NCBI RefSeq assembly: GCF_014931395.1 | Contig: NZ_CP063120.1 | Coordinates: 348,501-412,500 of the forward strand | Source of the DNA: Haemophilus parainfluenzae | GTDB taxonomy: Bacteria; Pseudomonadota; Gammaproteobacteria; Enterobacterales; Pasteurellaceae | Length of the DNA: 64,000 nucleotides | Direction: 5' to 3' | Shown here: positions 17,502-26,104 of the stretch, piece after piece | Layout: each line of letters starts with the position of its first letter | How positions within the stretch are numbered: the first letter of the stretch is position 1 | Notes under the pieces: model-generated | What the model saw: only the letters and a program-made list of their open reading frames with translations | Database searches by the model: none | Told to the model about the DNA's origin: nothing | Position numbers and translations under genes: made by a program

Positions 17502-17759
17502 CAGTCGCTAATTGGTACGAAATATGGCAAATCCGTGGCGCAAGTGATTACCCGCTGACTGGTGGAACGCGACATCATCGTGTTGGCAAAATCCACCAAA
17601 CCCGAACGCATGGCGGAAAACCTGAATGTCTTTGATTTTGCTCTCAGCGAGGAAGACAAAGCAGAAATTGCCAAACTGGATGGCTCGTTCGCTGCCATCG
17701 TCAATCACGACACGGTGGATAATTTGAAACGTATCGCTTCATGGAAAACGGGTGCGTAA
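17502..17759 (+). pseudogene. Aldo-keto reductase C-terminal remnant
   Basis: The frame from 17502 reads IGTKYGKSVAQVITR, a TGA stop at 17556 where the family has Trp (RW), then LVERDIIVLAKSTKPERMAE and FDFALSEEDKAEIAKLD. This is the C-terminal end of an aldo-keto reductase. About two thirds of the gene is missing and a TGG-to-TGA nonsense change lies in the remainder. Aldo-keto reductases often sit beside MdaB-like flavoproteins. The 120 bp after it show nothing recognisable. Confidence 0.82.
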
Positions 17760-17880
17760 GTGTAGCGAGAGTAGTAGAGAAAATCTAAACGGCTCAAACT
17801 GCTTTCTTGTTTTCATTTCGTTGAAAGCCCCTTTTCTGGACAACTAGAAACGTGCTTAATCGCTCAAAGGAGTACATGAC

Positions 17881-18216
17881 ATGCAACAACTACACACTCT
17901 GAAAGACATCGAACAGGCCATCACCACACACCCTTTAGTATCACTGTACATCAAAGCCCCAATCTGCGGTGTTTGTACGGTCGTGGCCGCCCAGCTTGAC
18001 TCAGCTTTGGCGGTAGAAGGAAATGTGTATGCCGTAAAAGCCGATATTGCTGAAATACCCGAAATGGCCGGACGTTTCCACGTACTGACCGCACCTGCAT
18101 GGCTGCTGTTTTATCAAGGCAAGGAAGTAGAACGGATGGCCCGCTTCATCCCTCAGGCACAGATGAAGCAGACATTGGCAAAATGGACAAAAGTAGTAGA
18201 AAGCGAACATCAGTAA
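17881..18216 (+). CDS. Thioredoxin-like protein
   Basis: Cytoplasmic 111-residue thioredoxin-fold protein with active site CGVC in YIKAPICGVCTVVAAQL at about residue 32, the cis-proline in VLTAPAWLLFYQGKEV and no signal peptide. It resembles small YtpP/YbbN-type thioredoxins rather than TrxA, which has CGPC. An AAGGAG ribosome-binding site precedes the ATG. A single TTCAGACGGC (half of a DUS pair) lies 15 bp after the stop, consistent with a neisserial source. Its partner is unknown. Confidence 0.8.
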   Translation: MQQLHTLKDIEQAITTHPLVSLYIKAPICGVCTVVAAQLDSALAVEGNVYAVKADIAEIPEMAGRFHVLTAPAWLLFYQGKEVERMARFIPQAQMKQTLAKWTKVVESEHQ

Positions 18217-18321
18217 CCGGTCTATCAATGTTTCAGACGGCTGCGGTCTTGATAATGATGCAAGTGGTCAAGTTTTTAAGATGATTTGCAAAACACTTAA
18301 AAATCTGACCGCACTTTATAG

Positions 18322-18357
18322 TAAAAATCCCCTACTGTCTGCTCTAGGGGATTTTTA
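18322..18357. terminator. Bidirectional terminator between thioredoxin and rhodanese genes
   Basis: AAAAATCCCCTA pairs with TAGGGGATTTTTA around an 11-base loop, with A and T runs on either side. Confidence 0.8.
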
Positions 18358-18375
18358 CGTTAAATGATGCGTTGT

Positions 18376-18747
18376 TTATTTCAAACCTTTTTTAACCAAA
18401 TCTTCATAACCACCATGGTTAGTAACATTGGTATAGCCTGCATTTTTCAGCTCAGTGAGCGCGGCTTCGGCACGACGACCGCTACGGCAGTAAAGATTGA
18501 TCGGTGCATCTTTATCTGAACCAATCGCTTTAACACCTTCAATGATTTTATCATGTGGAATATTCACCGCATCTTGTAAATGACCTGCGTTAAATTCCTC
18601 AGCTGAACGTACATCAATCCAAACGCCTTTTGCTTTTTCTGGTTGTACTGCGCTTTGTTCTGTTTGTGGTGCAGTATTCGCAGAAGCAAAAAAAGGTACG
18701 GCAATCGCTGCCGCAGAAAGTACTGCTGTGAATAATTTTTTCATCAT
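18376..18747 (-). CDS. Periplasmic rhodanese-like protein (PspE-type)
   Basis: Single-domain sulfurtransferase of 123 residues. A signal peptide (MMKKLFTAVLSAAAIAVPFFASA) directs export. The rhodanese core follows: VWIDVRSAEEFNAGHL, then the active-site loop CRSGRR with the catalytic Cys and a terminal GGYEDL. It probably transfers sulfane sulfur from thiosulfate or a polysulfide in the periplasm. GGAGA precedes two adjacent ATG codons, so either may be used. No partner gene is next to it. Confidence 0.88.
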   Translation of the reverse strand: MMKKLFTAVLSAAAIAVPFFASANTAPQTEQSAVQPEKAKGVWIDVRSAEEFNAGHLQDAVNIPHDKIIEGVKAIGSDKDAPINLYCRSGRRAEAALTELKNAGYTNVTNHGGYEDLVKKGLK

Positions 18748-18900
18748 TCAATCTCCTATTAAATAGAAATAATATATTTACCTAAATAAATTTAGGGGTT
18801 ATGTAAAACTAACAGTCATCATACGCCTAAATATAAAGATAATAAACTGTAAATAAAGTAAATTTTAAGTAAAATTTTCGTAAAATCTAACCGCACTTTA

Positions 18901-18945
18901 AAAGAAAAAAGCCGTCTGAAAAATAACTTTCAGACGGCCTTTGGA
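18901..18945 (-). terminator. Neisseria DUS inverted-repeat terminator of the DUF4189 gene
   Basis: GCCGTCTGAA (18911-18920) pairs with TTCAGACGGC (18929-18938). The T-run is on the minus strand, so it serves the DUF4189 gene. ACCGCACTTT lies just left of it. Confidence 0.85.
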
Positions 18946-18954
18946 GGAGAGATG

Positions 18955-19464
18955 TTAGTAGGGGAAAGAGCAACCTGCGTGGGCTATAATTTTACAGTCT
19001 TTTGCACCTTTAGCTTTGCATAGTGCTAGAGCTTTAGCTTCTGTTTCCTCAGCTGTAGCGGAAGCAGCCGGAGTCGTTATAAAACCATTACGGACTAATC
19101 TTCCTTCTGCTGCAGCAACACAGCCATTTCGAACTCCTATCATAACTTTACAGTCTTTACTACCACTTTCTTGTCTACAAGATTCTAGTGCTACTCGTTC
19201 TGCTTCAGATTGTGAATTCTGATCTATAGCACCAGCAAGGATAGCTTTTTTAGTACTGTAAGCTAAAGCTCCAAATTTAGGAGGATGATTAATTGTAATA
19301 TGTTCTACGCGTACTTGGGGAGTGTAACCTCCAGCATTTCCACCGCAATTCGGATTGTGACCATAAGCACATAAAGCAGGGTTATTCTGCAAAGCACCTT
19401 GAGTCACATCGGCATAGGTATTTAAAGCAGTTAAACCAAACAATACCAGTATTAGTTTTCTCAT
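18955..19464 (-). CDS. Secreted DUF4189 protein
   Basis: Exported 169-residue protein with a signal peptide ending LNTYA. The DUF4189 domain is recognisable: FGALAYSTKKAILAGAIDQN, SQSEAERVALESCRQ, DCKVMIGVRNGCVAA and the final CKAKGAKDCKIIAHAGCS. Its paired cysteines probably form disulfides. DUF4189 proteins are frequent in Neisseria, and the gene ends at a perfect DUS pair, so a neisserial origin is likely. Function unknown. An AAGGAA ribosome-binding site precedes the ATG. Confidence 0.82.
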   Translation of the reverse strand: MRKLILVLFGLTALNTYADVTQGALQNNPALCAYGHNPNCGGNAGGYTPQVRVEHITINHPPKFGALAYSTKKAILAGAIDQNSQSEAERVALESCRQESGSKDCKVMIGVRNGCVAAAEGRLVRNGFITTPAASATAEETEAKALALCKAKGAKDCKIIAHAGCSFPY

Positions 19465-19595
19465 TGCATATTCCTTTACAATTTTATCGTTTTGTCATTT
19501 TTTGTTTATTTTGATTGATAAATTGCATTGTCACTTATTTATGATTAACAAACAAGTTTGTCAATCAAAAACACTTTAAAATCTGACCGCACTTT

Positions 19596-19636
19596 AAAAA
19601 AAAGCCATCTGAAATTTAACATTCAGATAGCTTTTT
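19596..19636 (-). terminator. Terminator of ynbE resembling a decayed DUS pair
   Basis: GCCATCTGAA (19604-19613) pairs with TTCAGATAGC (19622-19631). These differ from the DUS pair by one and two bases. The A-run on the left gives a T-run in the minus direction. Confidence 0.65.
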
Positions 19637-19648
19637 CAATTTATTCAA

Positions 19649-19855
19649 TTATTTCTTCGCAGGCTCTACCTCACCCACCGCTTTTTGAGATTTCTCATCC
19701 ATTTCCACTTTAATATTGTGATCTACTACCACATTCATATTAATGGTGATGCCTTCCTTTGGTGTGTCCAATTGAATGGTTGGTGTGCAAGCTGTAAGTG
19801 TAAACATCGCCGCAAAAATAAAAAAGTGCGGTTGAAATTTAAGGTGTTTTATCAT
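19649..19855 (-). CDS. ynbE: YnbE-family outer-membrane lipoprotein
   Basis: Small lipoprotein of 68 residues with lipobox LTAC (Cys about residue 23) and the YnbE core PTIQLDTPKEGITINMNVVVDHNIKV. In E. coli YnbE forms a beta-stacked oligomer that joins YdbH at the outer membrane to build an intermembrane bridge for phospholipid transport. Here its start overlaps the end of ydbH by 17 bp, so the two are surely co-expressed. The third E. coli gene, ydbL, a chaperone for YnbE, is absent downstream. A Haemophilus uptake signal falls in the signal-peptide coding region. Confidence 0.85.
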   Translation of the reverse strand: MIKHLKFQPHFFIFAAMFTLTACTPTIQLDTPKEGITINMNVVVDHNIKVEMDEKSQKAVGEVEPAKK

Positions 19856-22586
19856 TTGTCTTGTCTAATTGCTTATAAAGTTTATATTGCAGATTTTGTT
19901 CAAATTGCGAGCCATAGTCAATCATATTCCACAATTCAAACATATTTTCTTGGTGCGTATAATTTAACGTTATCGGATTATTGGTTCGCTTGGTTGGATT
20001 AAATCCGCTAATACTCGCACGCAATGTCATTTGTCCTTTCGGATCGAGCGTCACCGCTGCATGGGAATTTTGCAGTTCCATTTCTTTTAATAAATCCACC
20101 AAGATATTTTCTGTCCAACCGCCTTTTTTCAACCCTTTCACCATTTCATCGGTTAATTTGATGGACACATTTCCCACTTGTTCCAATGTACCATTACAAA
20201 TCAAACATTCCTTGTGACCAAGCCAAAATGGCAGGGTCGCATTGGCGCGGCCGGTCAAGGTTACTTGGTTATATTGTGCCAAGGCTAACACTTGGGCTAA
20301 ATCAATATTGGTAAAAGAAAGCGTCGCCATTTTACTTTGTGGGAAACTGAGCTGAGGCACCGTCAATACGCCATCAAATAAGGAAAGTTTCACATTTCTC
20401 AAAGTAAGCGGATTTTTCATGGTGTTCGGATAACGCCCAAATAAATCCAATTCCCCATTTGCGACGGAAAGCGCGCCATAGCGAATATTGTGAGCCGAAA
20501 TATGGATCGGTTTACTCGAAGCCACTTGCAATGCCGAGTTTTCATAATTCATTGGGAAACGAATATTCAAGCCATAAATCTCACCATCTGGCATAGTGAT
20601 TTTGCCATTTTTAAGATTCAGCTCCCCCTTCATCTTCACGCCATTGCCATTGATTGCGAATTCACTCTGCCCTTTAATGCTACCCTCATGAATTATCCAA
20701 TTCCATTGTTGGGGGAAAAGTGATTGGAATACTTTTGCCGATTGTTCTTTCCAGCTGATTTTGCCTGAGAGTGCAGTATTTTGATATACACCCAAGACAT
20801 CTAAAGGCCCAAGCGAACCGGCCTTTAAATCACCTGCAAAATTGAAGTTACTGATACTCTTACCATCAATACCTAAACCGAAAACAGGCGAAACAAAACG
20901 ACCGCCATAAGCCAGTTCAATCCAATCAGTTTTCGCTTGCAACAAACCTCGAATATGCTCTTCTTCATAATCCCAGCGGAGTCGATCTTTAAGCTCCAAT
21001 GAAAGTGGCGCCATTTTTACCTCTTTCATTTTGACTTCTTTAGAATGAGCCGAAAGTTGATTTAATTCAATATGATCGGCTTCCCAAAAGCCTTTCCCTT
21101 CCATTTTGACTGGCGTATTTAAAGATTTCCAGTTTGCACTGCCATTGATTGTCCAATCCCAACGGTTTGTCGCTTGTTTTTCCACAGACTGCAACTTATG
21201 TTCTTCATCCCGCAAATCAAACACGGTTTTAATACCGGCAATAAACTCATGTGCATTTCCGTCTAATTTTAAATCGAGATTTTCAAACTGTGGTGTCGTG
21301 CCCGTTAATGTTGCGAGCAAACGACCTTCCAAGCCATAACGACCAATAATAATGTCATCTAACGGTAAACGAACGTGCAACTTGGTATCTGGCTGAACGG
21401 TATCCATTTTAAAGACGGAACCCGGGTAAAAATACACCACTGGATGGATGAAGAGCCCGCCGAGATGATAGGTTAAATTGGTTTGCGCCACGGTAGCGTT
21501 ATAACGTAAATCCCCGCGAGTTTTCAGCTCAAAGTCCAATTCGTTATTATCATCGCCACCACCGATTTCACCATTTTTCCCTGAAATCACGATCTCCCCT
21601 TTGCCCATTTCGCCAAAGGTTTGCAAGATCACGTTCATATCAATGCTTAATGGCAACAAGCCTTCTGCCGCACGATGAATAGATAACCCAAGGAAACCTT
21701 TGATTGGTTGATAGCTATCAAAGGTCCAATAAAATTTCCCCCACGAAATATCCAAGCCATCTTTGGTGAACACAAAAGGCACATCCAACAATGGTGAATT
21801 AGTTGTTAAATCTTGGGCATTTAACTGACCATCCGCCCCTTGCCACGACACTTTTGCCTCGCCTTTTGTGACGGCTAGTTCTGAGTTATTCCAGTTGAGT
21901 AAGACATTGCCTTGTTGAGGCAGTTGAGAAAGATCAGGATCAAAATTCGCAGAGAAATGAAGATCGTAGGTTTTATCTTCCGCTTGTTTAATGTCGGTAC
22001 TGCCCGCCCATTGGAAAATGCCATCTTGTGGCGTGACAGTCGATTGATGATGCAGCTCAAGCCCGTCATTATTGGCTTGAGCTTCGAGTACTAATTGGTT
22101 GCCGTTATAGTTTGCGTCTAACGCCCAATCAGCCGATAAGAAAGGTTTTAAAGCCCCTTGTGTCAAGGCTTCGGCATTCGTTAATTGAAAGTGTTTAACG
22201 TTAACATGAGAAATAGGCAATGCTGCCCAAAGTGCGGTCAAATTTGGCGGTGTTTTTTCAGCATTATCACTGGGTAAATGGGTTAAACAATCATAATTCA
22301 AGCTAGCCTTTTCAACATCAAGACTATGCGTATTCCACCAAGTCACCTGAGTATTATTCAGGTTCACTAGCGTACATTGGTCAGTTTTCACTTTTAGCTC
22401 TGGCAGTGTTAAACCTGTGGTTTCCCATTGCCAGTCATCGGCTAATTCAATGTGATAATGCGGTGCTAAAAAATGATTGGTAAGTTGCGCTACACGTTTC
22501 GGGGTCGCAAAAACGCGTACTAAGCCAACACTTACTACGATCAACAGCAACAAAATAATCAAAGCCCACAGGCAACGCTTTCGCAT
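19839..22586 (-). CDS. ydbH: YdbH family AsmA-like intermembrane phospholipid transport protein
   Basis: Large periplasmic bridge protein anchored in the inner membrane by one N-terminal helix (CLWALIILLLLIVVSVGLVRV). The remaining ~880 residues are mostly beta-rich repeats typical of the TamB/YdbH/YhdP group, which carry phospholipids to the outer membrane. The start at 22586 (MRKRCLWAL) has a GGGGAAT ribosome-binding site; an upstream in-frame start would add 9 residues. The predicted 915 residues compare with 879 in E. coli. The C-terminal YdbH domain (GRANATLPFWLGHKECLICN) is recognisable. It forms an operon with ynbE. Confidence 0.88.
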   Translation of the reverse strand: MRKRCLWALIILLLLIVVSVGLVRVFATPKRVAQLTNHFLAPHYHIELADDWQWETTGLTLPELKVKTDQCTLVNLNNTQVTWWNTHSLDVEKASLNYDCLTHLPSDNAEKTPPNLTALWAALPISHVNVKHFQLTNAEALTQGALKPFLSADWALDANYNGNQLVLEAQANNDGLELHHQSTVTPQDGIFQWAGSTDIKQAEDKTYDLHFSANFDPDLSQLPQQGNVLLNWNNSELAVTKGEAKVSWQGADGQLNAQDLTTNSPLLDVPFVFTKDGLDISWGKFYWTFDSYQPIKGFLGLSIHRAAEGLLPLSIDMNVILQTFGEMGKGEIVISGKNGEIGGGDDNNELDFELKTRGDLRYNATVAQTNLTYHLGGLFIHPVVYFYPGSVFKMDTVQPDTKLHVRLPLDDIIIGRYGLEGRLLATLTGTTPQFENLDLKLDGNAHEFIAGIKTVFDLRDEEHKLQSVEKQATNRWDWTINGSANWKSLNTPVKMEGKGFWEADHIELNQLSAHSKEVKMKEVKMAPLSLELKDRLRWDYEEEHIRGLLQAKTDWIELAYGGRFVSPVFGLGIDGKSISNFNFAGDLKAGSLGPLDVLGVYQNTALSGKISWKEQSAKVFQSLFPQQWNWIIHEGSIKGQSEFAINGNGVKMKGELNLKNGKITMPDGEIYGLNIRFPMNYENSALQVASSKPIHISAHNIRYGALSVANGELDLFGRYPNTMKNPLTLRNVKLSLFDGVLTVPQLSFPQSKMATLSFTNIDLAQVLALAQYNQVTLTGRANATLPFWLGHKECLICNGTLEQVGNVSIKLTDEMVKGLKKGGWTENILVDLLKEMELQNSHAAVTLDPKGQMTLRASISGFNPTKRTNNPITLNYTHQENMFELWNMIDYGSQFEQNLQYKLYKQLDKTNDKTP

Positions 22587-22634
22587 AGATTCCCCAATTA
22601 CGCGATTAATCAATAAATAGAGGCGTATTCTATC

Positions 22635-23111
22635 CTATCTCGCCCCAAATAGCTCAACCAACTTATCCCCAAAGAAATAAAACACTAATCCAAAGGCGAC
22701 AATAATTAATCCGATGAGTTTTGTGATATTTACTTCTCGGATCGGCATACCGATAAGACCGAAATGATCGATAGTTGTTGCCGTAATTAATTGTCCGACG
22801 ATGATAAAAAATAACATCGCGGTAATGCCTAATTTAGGTGCAAGCAAAACGGTTGTGAACACAACAACAGCGCCGAGTACACCACCAATTAATTTCCACC
22901 AAGGTTGTGATGGAATCGTGGATAAGTTGCCCCATAAATCAGTTTTAGCCAAGGCGATAAAAAAGAGGAAAATCGTGCCTACCGCAAAAGAAATAAAGGT
23001 AGCAATCAGCGCTTCGCCACTCATGGCTTTCGCCAATTGCGTATTAATCGCTGATTGCGTGGCGAGTGCTACGCCTGCCGCTAAAGCGACAATGAGATAA
23101 ACAAAAAACAT
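22635..23111 (-). CDS. YdcZ/DUF606 small membrane transporter
   Basis: Integral membrane protein of about 158 residues with five hydrophobic helices, of the DUF606/YdcZ branch of the drug/metabolite transporter superfamily. Characteristic features are VALATQSAINTQLAKAMSG near the N-terminus and FFIIVGQLITATTIDHFGLIG in the middle. The start at 23111 follows GGGAG; an upstream in-frame ATG adds 5 residues. Substrate unknown. It is separated from the ydbH start by 48 bp on the other side and may be monocistronic. Confidence 0.8.
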   Translation of the reverse strand: MFFVYLIVALAAGVALATQSAINTQLAKAMSGEALIATFISFAVGTIFLFFIALAKTDLWGNLSTIPSQPWWKLIGGVLGAVVVFTTVLLAPKLGITAMLFFIIVGQLITATTIDHFGLIGMPIREVNITKLIGLIIVAFGLVFYFFGDKLVELFGAR

Positions 23112-23261
23112 CGAGACTCCCAACATAAAATTTAGTTTATTTTAACCTTTTCTAATTTACCGTGAAATGCTTTCTATTCGGCAAAAATCGTCCCAAAATC
23201 AACCGCACTTTGTACTTCATTCACAAATACCTCAAAAGTTGTAAGTCATCTTACCTGTTTA

Positions 23262-23277
23262 TTTGATCTCGATCACT
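23262..23277 (+). promoter_or_regulatory. CRP-site candidate upstream of manXYZ
   Basis: TTTGATCTCGATCACT matches TGTGA-N6-TCACA with one mismatch in each half. It lies 130 bp upstream of manX. Catabolite control of a sugar PTS would be expected. Confidence 0.5.
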
Positions 23278-23406
23278 ATTTGACTATTCTTTGTTTGACG
23301 GTAATCTTCAAATCCATACACTAAACTCCATTCGGAGCAATCGTTTGCGCAGTGCGTATTGAAAGCAAAATAGACTGATTTTATCAACTCAATGGGAGGA
23401 ATATCC

Positions 23407-24375
23407 ATGACCCACATTATCGTTGCAACGCACGGTAAGTTTTCTGAAGAAATCGTCAATTCCGCCGCTATGGTGTATGGCGAAGATGAAAACTGCCATG
23501 TCGTGACTTTCTTACCGGGTGAAGGCGGTGAGCATTTAATCGAGAAATACAATGCGATTATTGCCACACTGCCTGAAAATGAACCAGTGCTCTTTTTGGT
23601 CGATTTATTTGGTGGTAGCCCTTATAACGCGGCAAGCCGAGTCGCCAGTGAAAGAGATAATACCGATATCGTCACCGGCATTAATCTACCGATGTTGCTA
23701 GAAGTGCTTGATGCTAAAGATGGCGCTAGCTTAGATGAATTGGTAGAAACCGCGAAAGAAGTCGGGGTCGCTGCCGTGAAATCCTTCCGTCAACCTAAAG
23801 AAAGCAAGCCTGCTCCAACGCCCGCTGCTAAGCCAGCTGAAGTACCAAAAACCGATCCAAATCCAACCGCACTTTCTGGCAATATGAACATTTCCTTGTT
23901 GCGTATTGATAGTCGTTTAATCCACGGTCAAGTGGCAACCTCTTGGGCGAAAGCAGTGAAATGTGAAGCGATTTTTGCAGTAAATGATGATGTGGCAAAT
24001 GATGCGCTTCGTCGTGATTTATTACTCCAAATCGCGCCTGAACATTTAAAAGCTTATGTGATTCCAGTAGAAAAAGCCATTAAGGTGTATCACAACCCGA
24101 AATATGCAGGTAAAAACATTCTTTGGTTGGTAACCAACCCAACAGACATCCTGCGTTTAATCGAGGGTGGCGTGAAAATTGATAAAGTCAATGTGGGCGG
24201 TATGACATTCCGTGAAGGCGATAAGATGCTTTCCCAAGCAGTTGCCGTCAACCCAACAGATGTAGCGGCATTTAAACAGCTTTTAGATAAAGGTGTGGAA
24301 TTAAGCTTACAACAAGTGGCGAGCAGCCCGAAATCAATGCTCACACACAAAGAGCTTGATGCAATTCAATTTTAA
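23407..24375 (+). CDS. manX: PTS mannose-family EIIAB subunit
   Basis: Cytoplasmic phosphotransfer protein of the mannose-type phosphotransferase system, importing mannose, glucosamine or related hexoses. The IIA domain begins THIIVATHGKFSEE with the phosphorylated His at about residue 9. An Ala/Pro/Lys linker around residues 135-158 leads to the IIB domain, which starts ISLLRIDSRLIHGQVATSW with its phosphorylated His. The start at 23407 follows GGGAGGA. The 322-residue length matches E. coli ManX (323). It is the first gene of manXYZ, with 18 bp to manY and a CRP-like site upstream. Confidence 0.95.
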   Translation: MTHIIVATHGKFSEEIVNSAAMVYGEDENCHVVTFLPGEGGEHLIEKYNAIIATLPENEPVLFLVDLFGGSPYNAASRVASERDNTDIVTGINLPMLLEVLDAKDGASLDELVETAKEVGVAAVKSFRQPKESKPAPTPAAKPAEVPKTDPNPTALSGNMNISLLRIDSRLIHGQVATSWAKAVKCEAIFAVNDDVANDALRRDLLLQIAPEHLKAYVIPVEKAIKVYHNPKYAGKNILWLVTNPTDILRLIEGGVKIDKVNVGGMTFREGDKMLSQAVAVNPTDVAAFKQLLDKGVELSLQQVASSPKSMLTHKELDAIQF

Positions 24376-24393
24376 TTACGAGGACAATTCATT

Positions 24394-25191
24394 ATGACAA
24401 CAATGGAAATTATTTTAGTCACGCTCGTTGCCGCCATTTGCGGTATGGGGAGTGTATTGGACGAACGTCAAACCCATCGTCCTTTAGTTGCTTGTACCCT
24501 AATCGGCTTAGTATTAGGTGATTTAGAAACCGGTATTATTGTCGGTGGTACCCTTGAATTAGTGGCATTAGGCTGGATGAACGTGGGTGCGGCAATGGCA
24601 CCAGATGCGGCATTAGCCAGTGTGATTGCGACTATCCTCGTCATCAAAGGTGGCCAAGATAAAGGGAGTGCATTAGCGATTGCGATTCCGGTAGCAGCAG
24701 CAGGTCAAGTATTAACCATCTTCGTTCGTACTTTAACCATCTTCCTTCAACACAAAGCCGATGATTTTGCCGCAAAAGCCAACTTCCGCGGTATTGAATT
24801 CTGTCACTTTAGCGGTCTTGCATTACAAGCGTTACGCGTGGCAATTCCAACCTTCTTCGTTGCGTTAGTAGCAGGTACGGATACGGTGACTGAAGCATTG
24901 AACGCGATTCCTGAAGTGGTTACTCGTGGTTTACAAATCGCTGGTGGCTTTATCGTAGTCGTCGGTTATGCGATGGTCATCAATATGATGCGTGCAGGCG
25001 CGTTAATGCCATTCTTCTTCCTAGGCTTCGTAATCGCCTCTTTCACCAATTACAACCTTGTCGGTCTCGGTATTTTAGGCACATGCTTAGCGATGATTTA
25101 TATTCAATTAAACCCACGTTTCCATCAATCTACTGCACCACAAGCAGTTGCAAAACGTGAATTAGCTGATGATGAACTTGAAGGACTATAA
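24394..25191 (+). CDS. manY: PTS mannose-family EIIC membrane subunit
   Basis: Inner-membrane channel subunit of 265 residues that works with ManZ to translocate the sugar. It is strongly hydrophobic with many Ala/Gly/Ile helices, and shows family features CGMGSVLDERQTHRPLVACTL region, GTLELVALGWMNVGAAMAPD and the cytoplasmic end TAPQAVAKRELADDELEGL. It is preceded by a GAGGA ribosome-binding site and followed by manZ after 10 bp. Length and order match E. coli manY. Confidence 0.95.
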   Translation: MTTMEIILVTLVAAICGMGSVLDERQTHRPLVACTLIGLVLGDLETGIIVGGTLELVALGWMNVGAAMAPDAALASVIATILVIKGGQDKGSALAIAIPVAAAGQVLTIFVRTLTIFLQHKADDFAAKANFRGIEFCHFSGLALQALRVAIPTFFVALVAGTDTVTEALNAIPEVVTRGLQIAGGFIVVVGYAMVINMMRAGALMPFFFLGFVIASFTNYNLVGLGILGTCLAMIYIQLNPRFHQSTAPQAVAKRELADDELEGL

Positions 25192-25201
25192 GGAAGAAAT
25201 T

Positions 25202-26035
25202 ATGACTGAACAAACTAAAAAATCATTAACAAAAGGCGATATTCGTAGCACTTACTGGCGTTCAACTTTCTTGCTAGGTTCCTTCAACTTTGAACGTATG
25301 CAAGCAATGGGTTTCTGTGTATCCATGATCCCAGCCATTAAACGTCTTTACAGCAAAAAAGAAGATCAAGCAGCGGCATTAAAACGCCACTTAGAATTCT
25401 TCAACACCCAACCTTGGGTAGCATCATCTATCATTGGTGTTACTGCTGCGATGGAACAAGAACGTGCGAACGGTAACGATATTGATGACTCAGCAATCAG
25501 CGGGGTGAAAGTCGGTTTAATGGGCCCATTAGCCGGTGTGGGTGACCCAATTTTCTGGGGAACATTACGTCCTGTATTGGCCGCACTTGGTGCAGGTTTA
25601 GCCATTACTGGTAGCCTTTTAGGGCCATTGCTTTTCTTCATCGGTATCAACCTTTGCCGTGCAGTAACTCGTTGGTATGGTTTCAAATACGGCTATGAAA
25701 AAGGTACCACAATCGTTAACGATATGGGTGGCGGTCGCTTACAAAAATTGACGCAGGGGGCATCTATCCTCGGTCTCTTTGTCATGGGCTCTCTGGTATC
25801 GAAATGGACGAGTATCAACATTCCATTAGAACTTTCCCGCTATAAAAACCAAATGGGCGAAGAAGTGGTGACCACCGTACAAAGCGTGTTAAACGATCTT
25901 CTCCCAGGCCTTGCGGCGTTAGGTTTAACTTTCTTATGTATGTATTTATTACGTAAAAAAATCAACGCCATGTACATCATCTTCGCCTTATTCGGCGTGG
26001 GTATTTTAGGCTATCATTTTGGTGTGTTGGCATAA
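25202..26035 (+). CDS. manZ: PTS mannose-family EIID membrane subunit
   Basis: Second membrane subunit of the mannose-type permease. The start at 25202 (MTEQTKKSLTKGDIR) follows AAGGAAG; a longer frame begins inside manY but lacks a ribosome-binding site. The 277 residues include FLLGSFNFERMQAMGFC, GVKVGLMGPLAGVGDPIFWGTLRP and a hydrophobic C-terminus, all hallmarks of EIID. It ends the operon at a strong hairpin. Confidence 0.95.
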   Translation: MTEQTKKSLTKGDIRSTYWRSTFLLGSFNFERMQAMGFCVSMIPAIKRLYSKKEDQAAALKRHLEFFNTQPWVASSIIGVTAAMEQERANGNDIDDSAISGVKVGLMGPLAGVGDPIFWGTLRPVLAALGAGLAITGSLLGPLLFFIGINLCRAVTRWYGFKYGYEKGTTIVNDMGGGRLQKLTQGASILGLFVMGSLVSKWTSINIPLELSRYKNQMGEEVVTTVQSVLNDLLPGLAALGLTFLCMYLLRKKINAMYIIFALFGVGILGYHFGVLA

Positions 26036-26046
26036 TATATTATGAT

Positions 26047-26086
26047 ATTGCCTTCCCTCTTTCGCTTGAGGGAAGGCAAATTTTTA
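26047..26086 (+). terminator. Terminator of manXYZ
   Basis: TTGCCTTCCCTC pairs with GAGGGAAGGCAA around a short loop, followed by ATTTTT. Confidence 0.85.
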
Positions 26087-26104
26087 GCATGACATATAAA
26101 CCCT

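Noticed and set aside
10592..18938. Repeated palindromes as a possible CRISPR array or REP elements
   Set aside because: The copies are kilobases apart, have no regular spacers and match the neisserial uptake sequence exactly.
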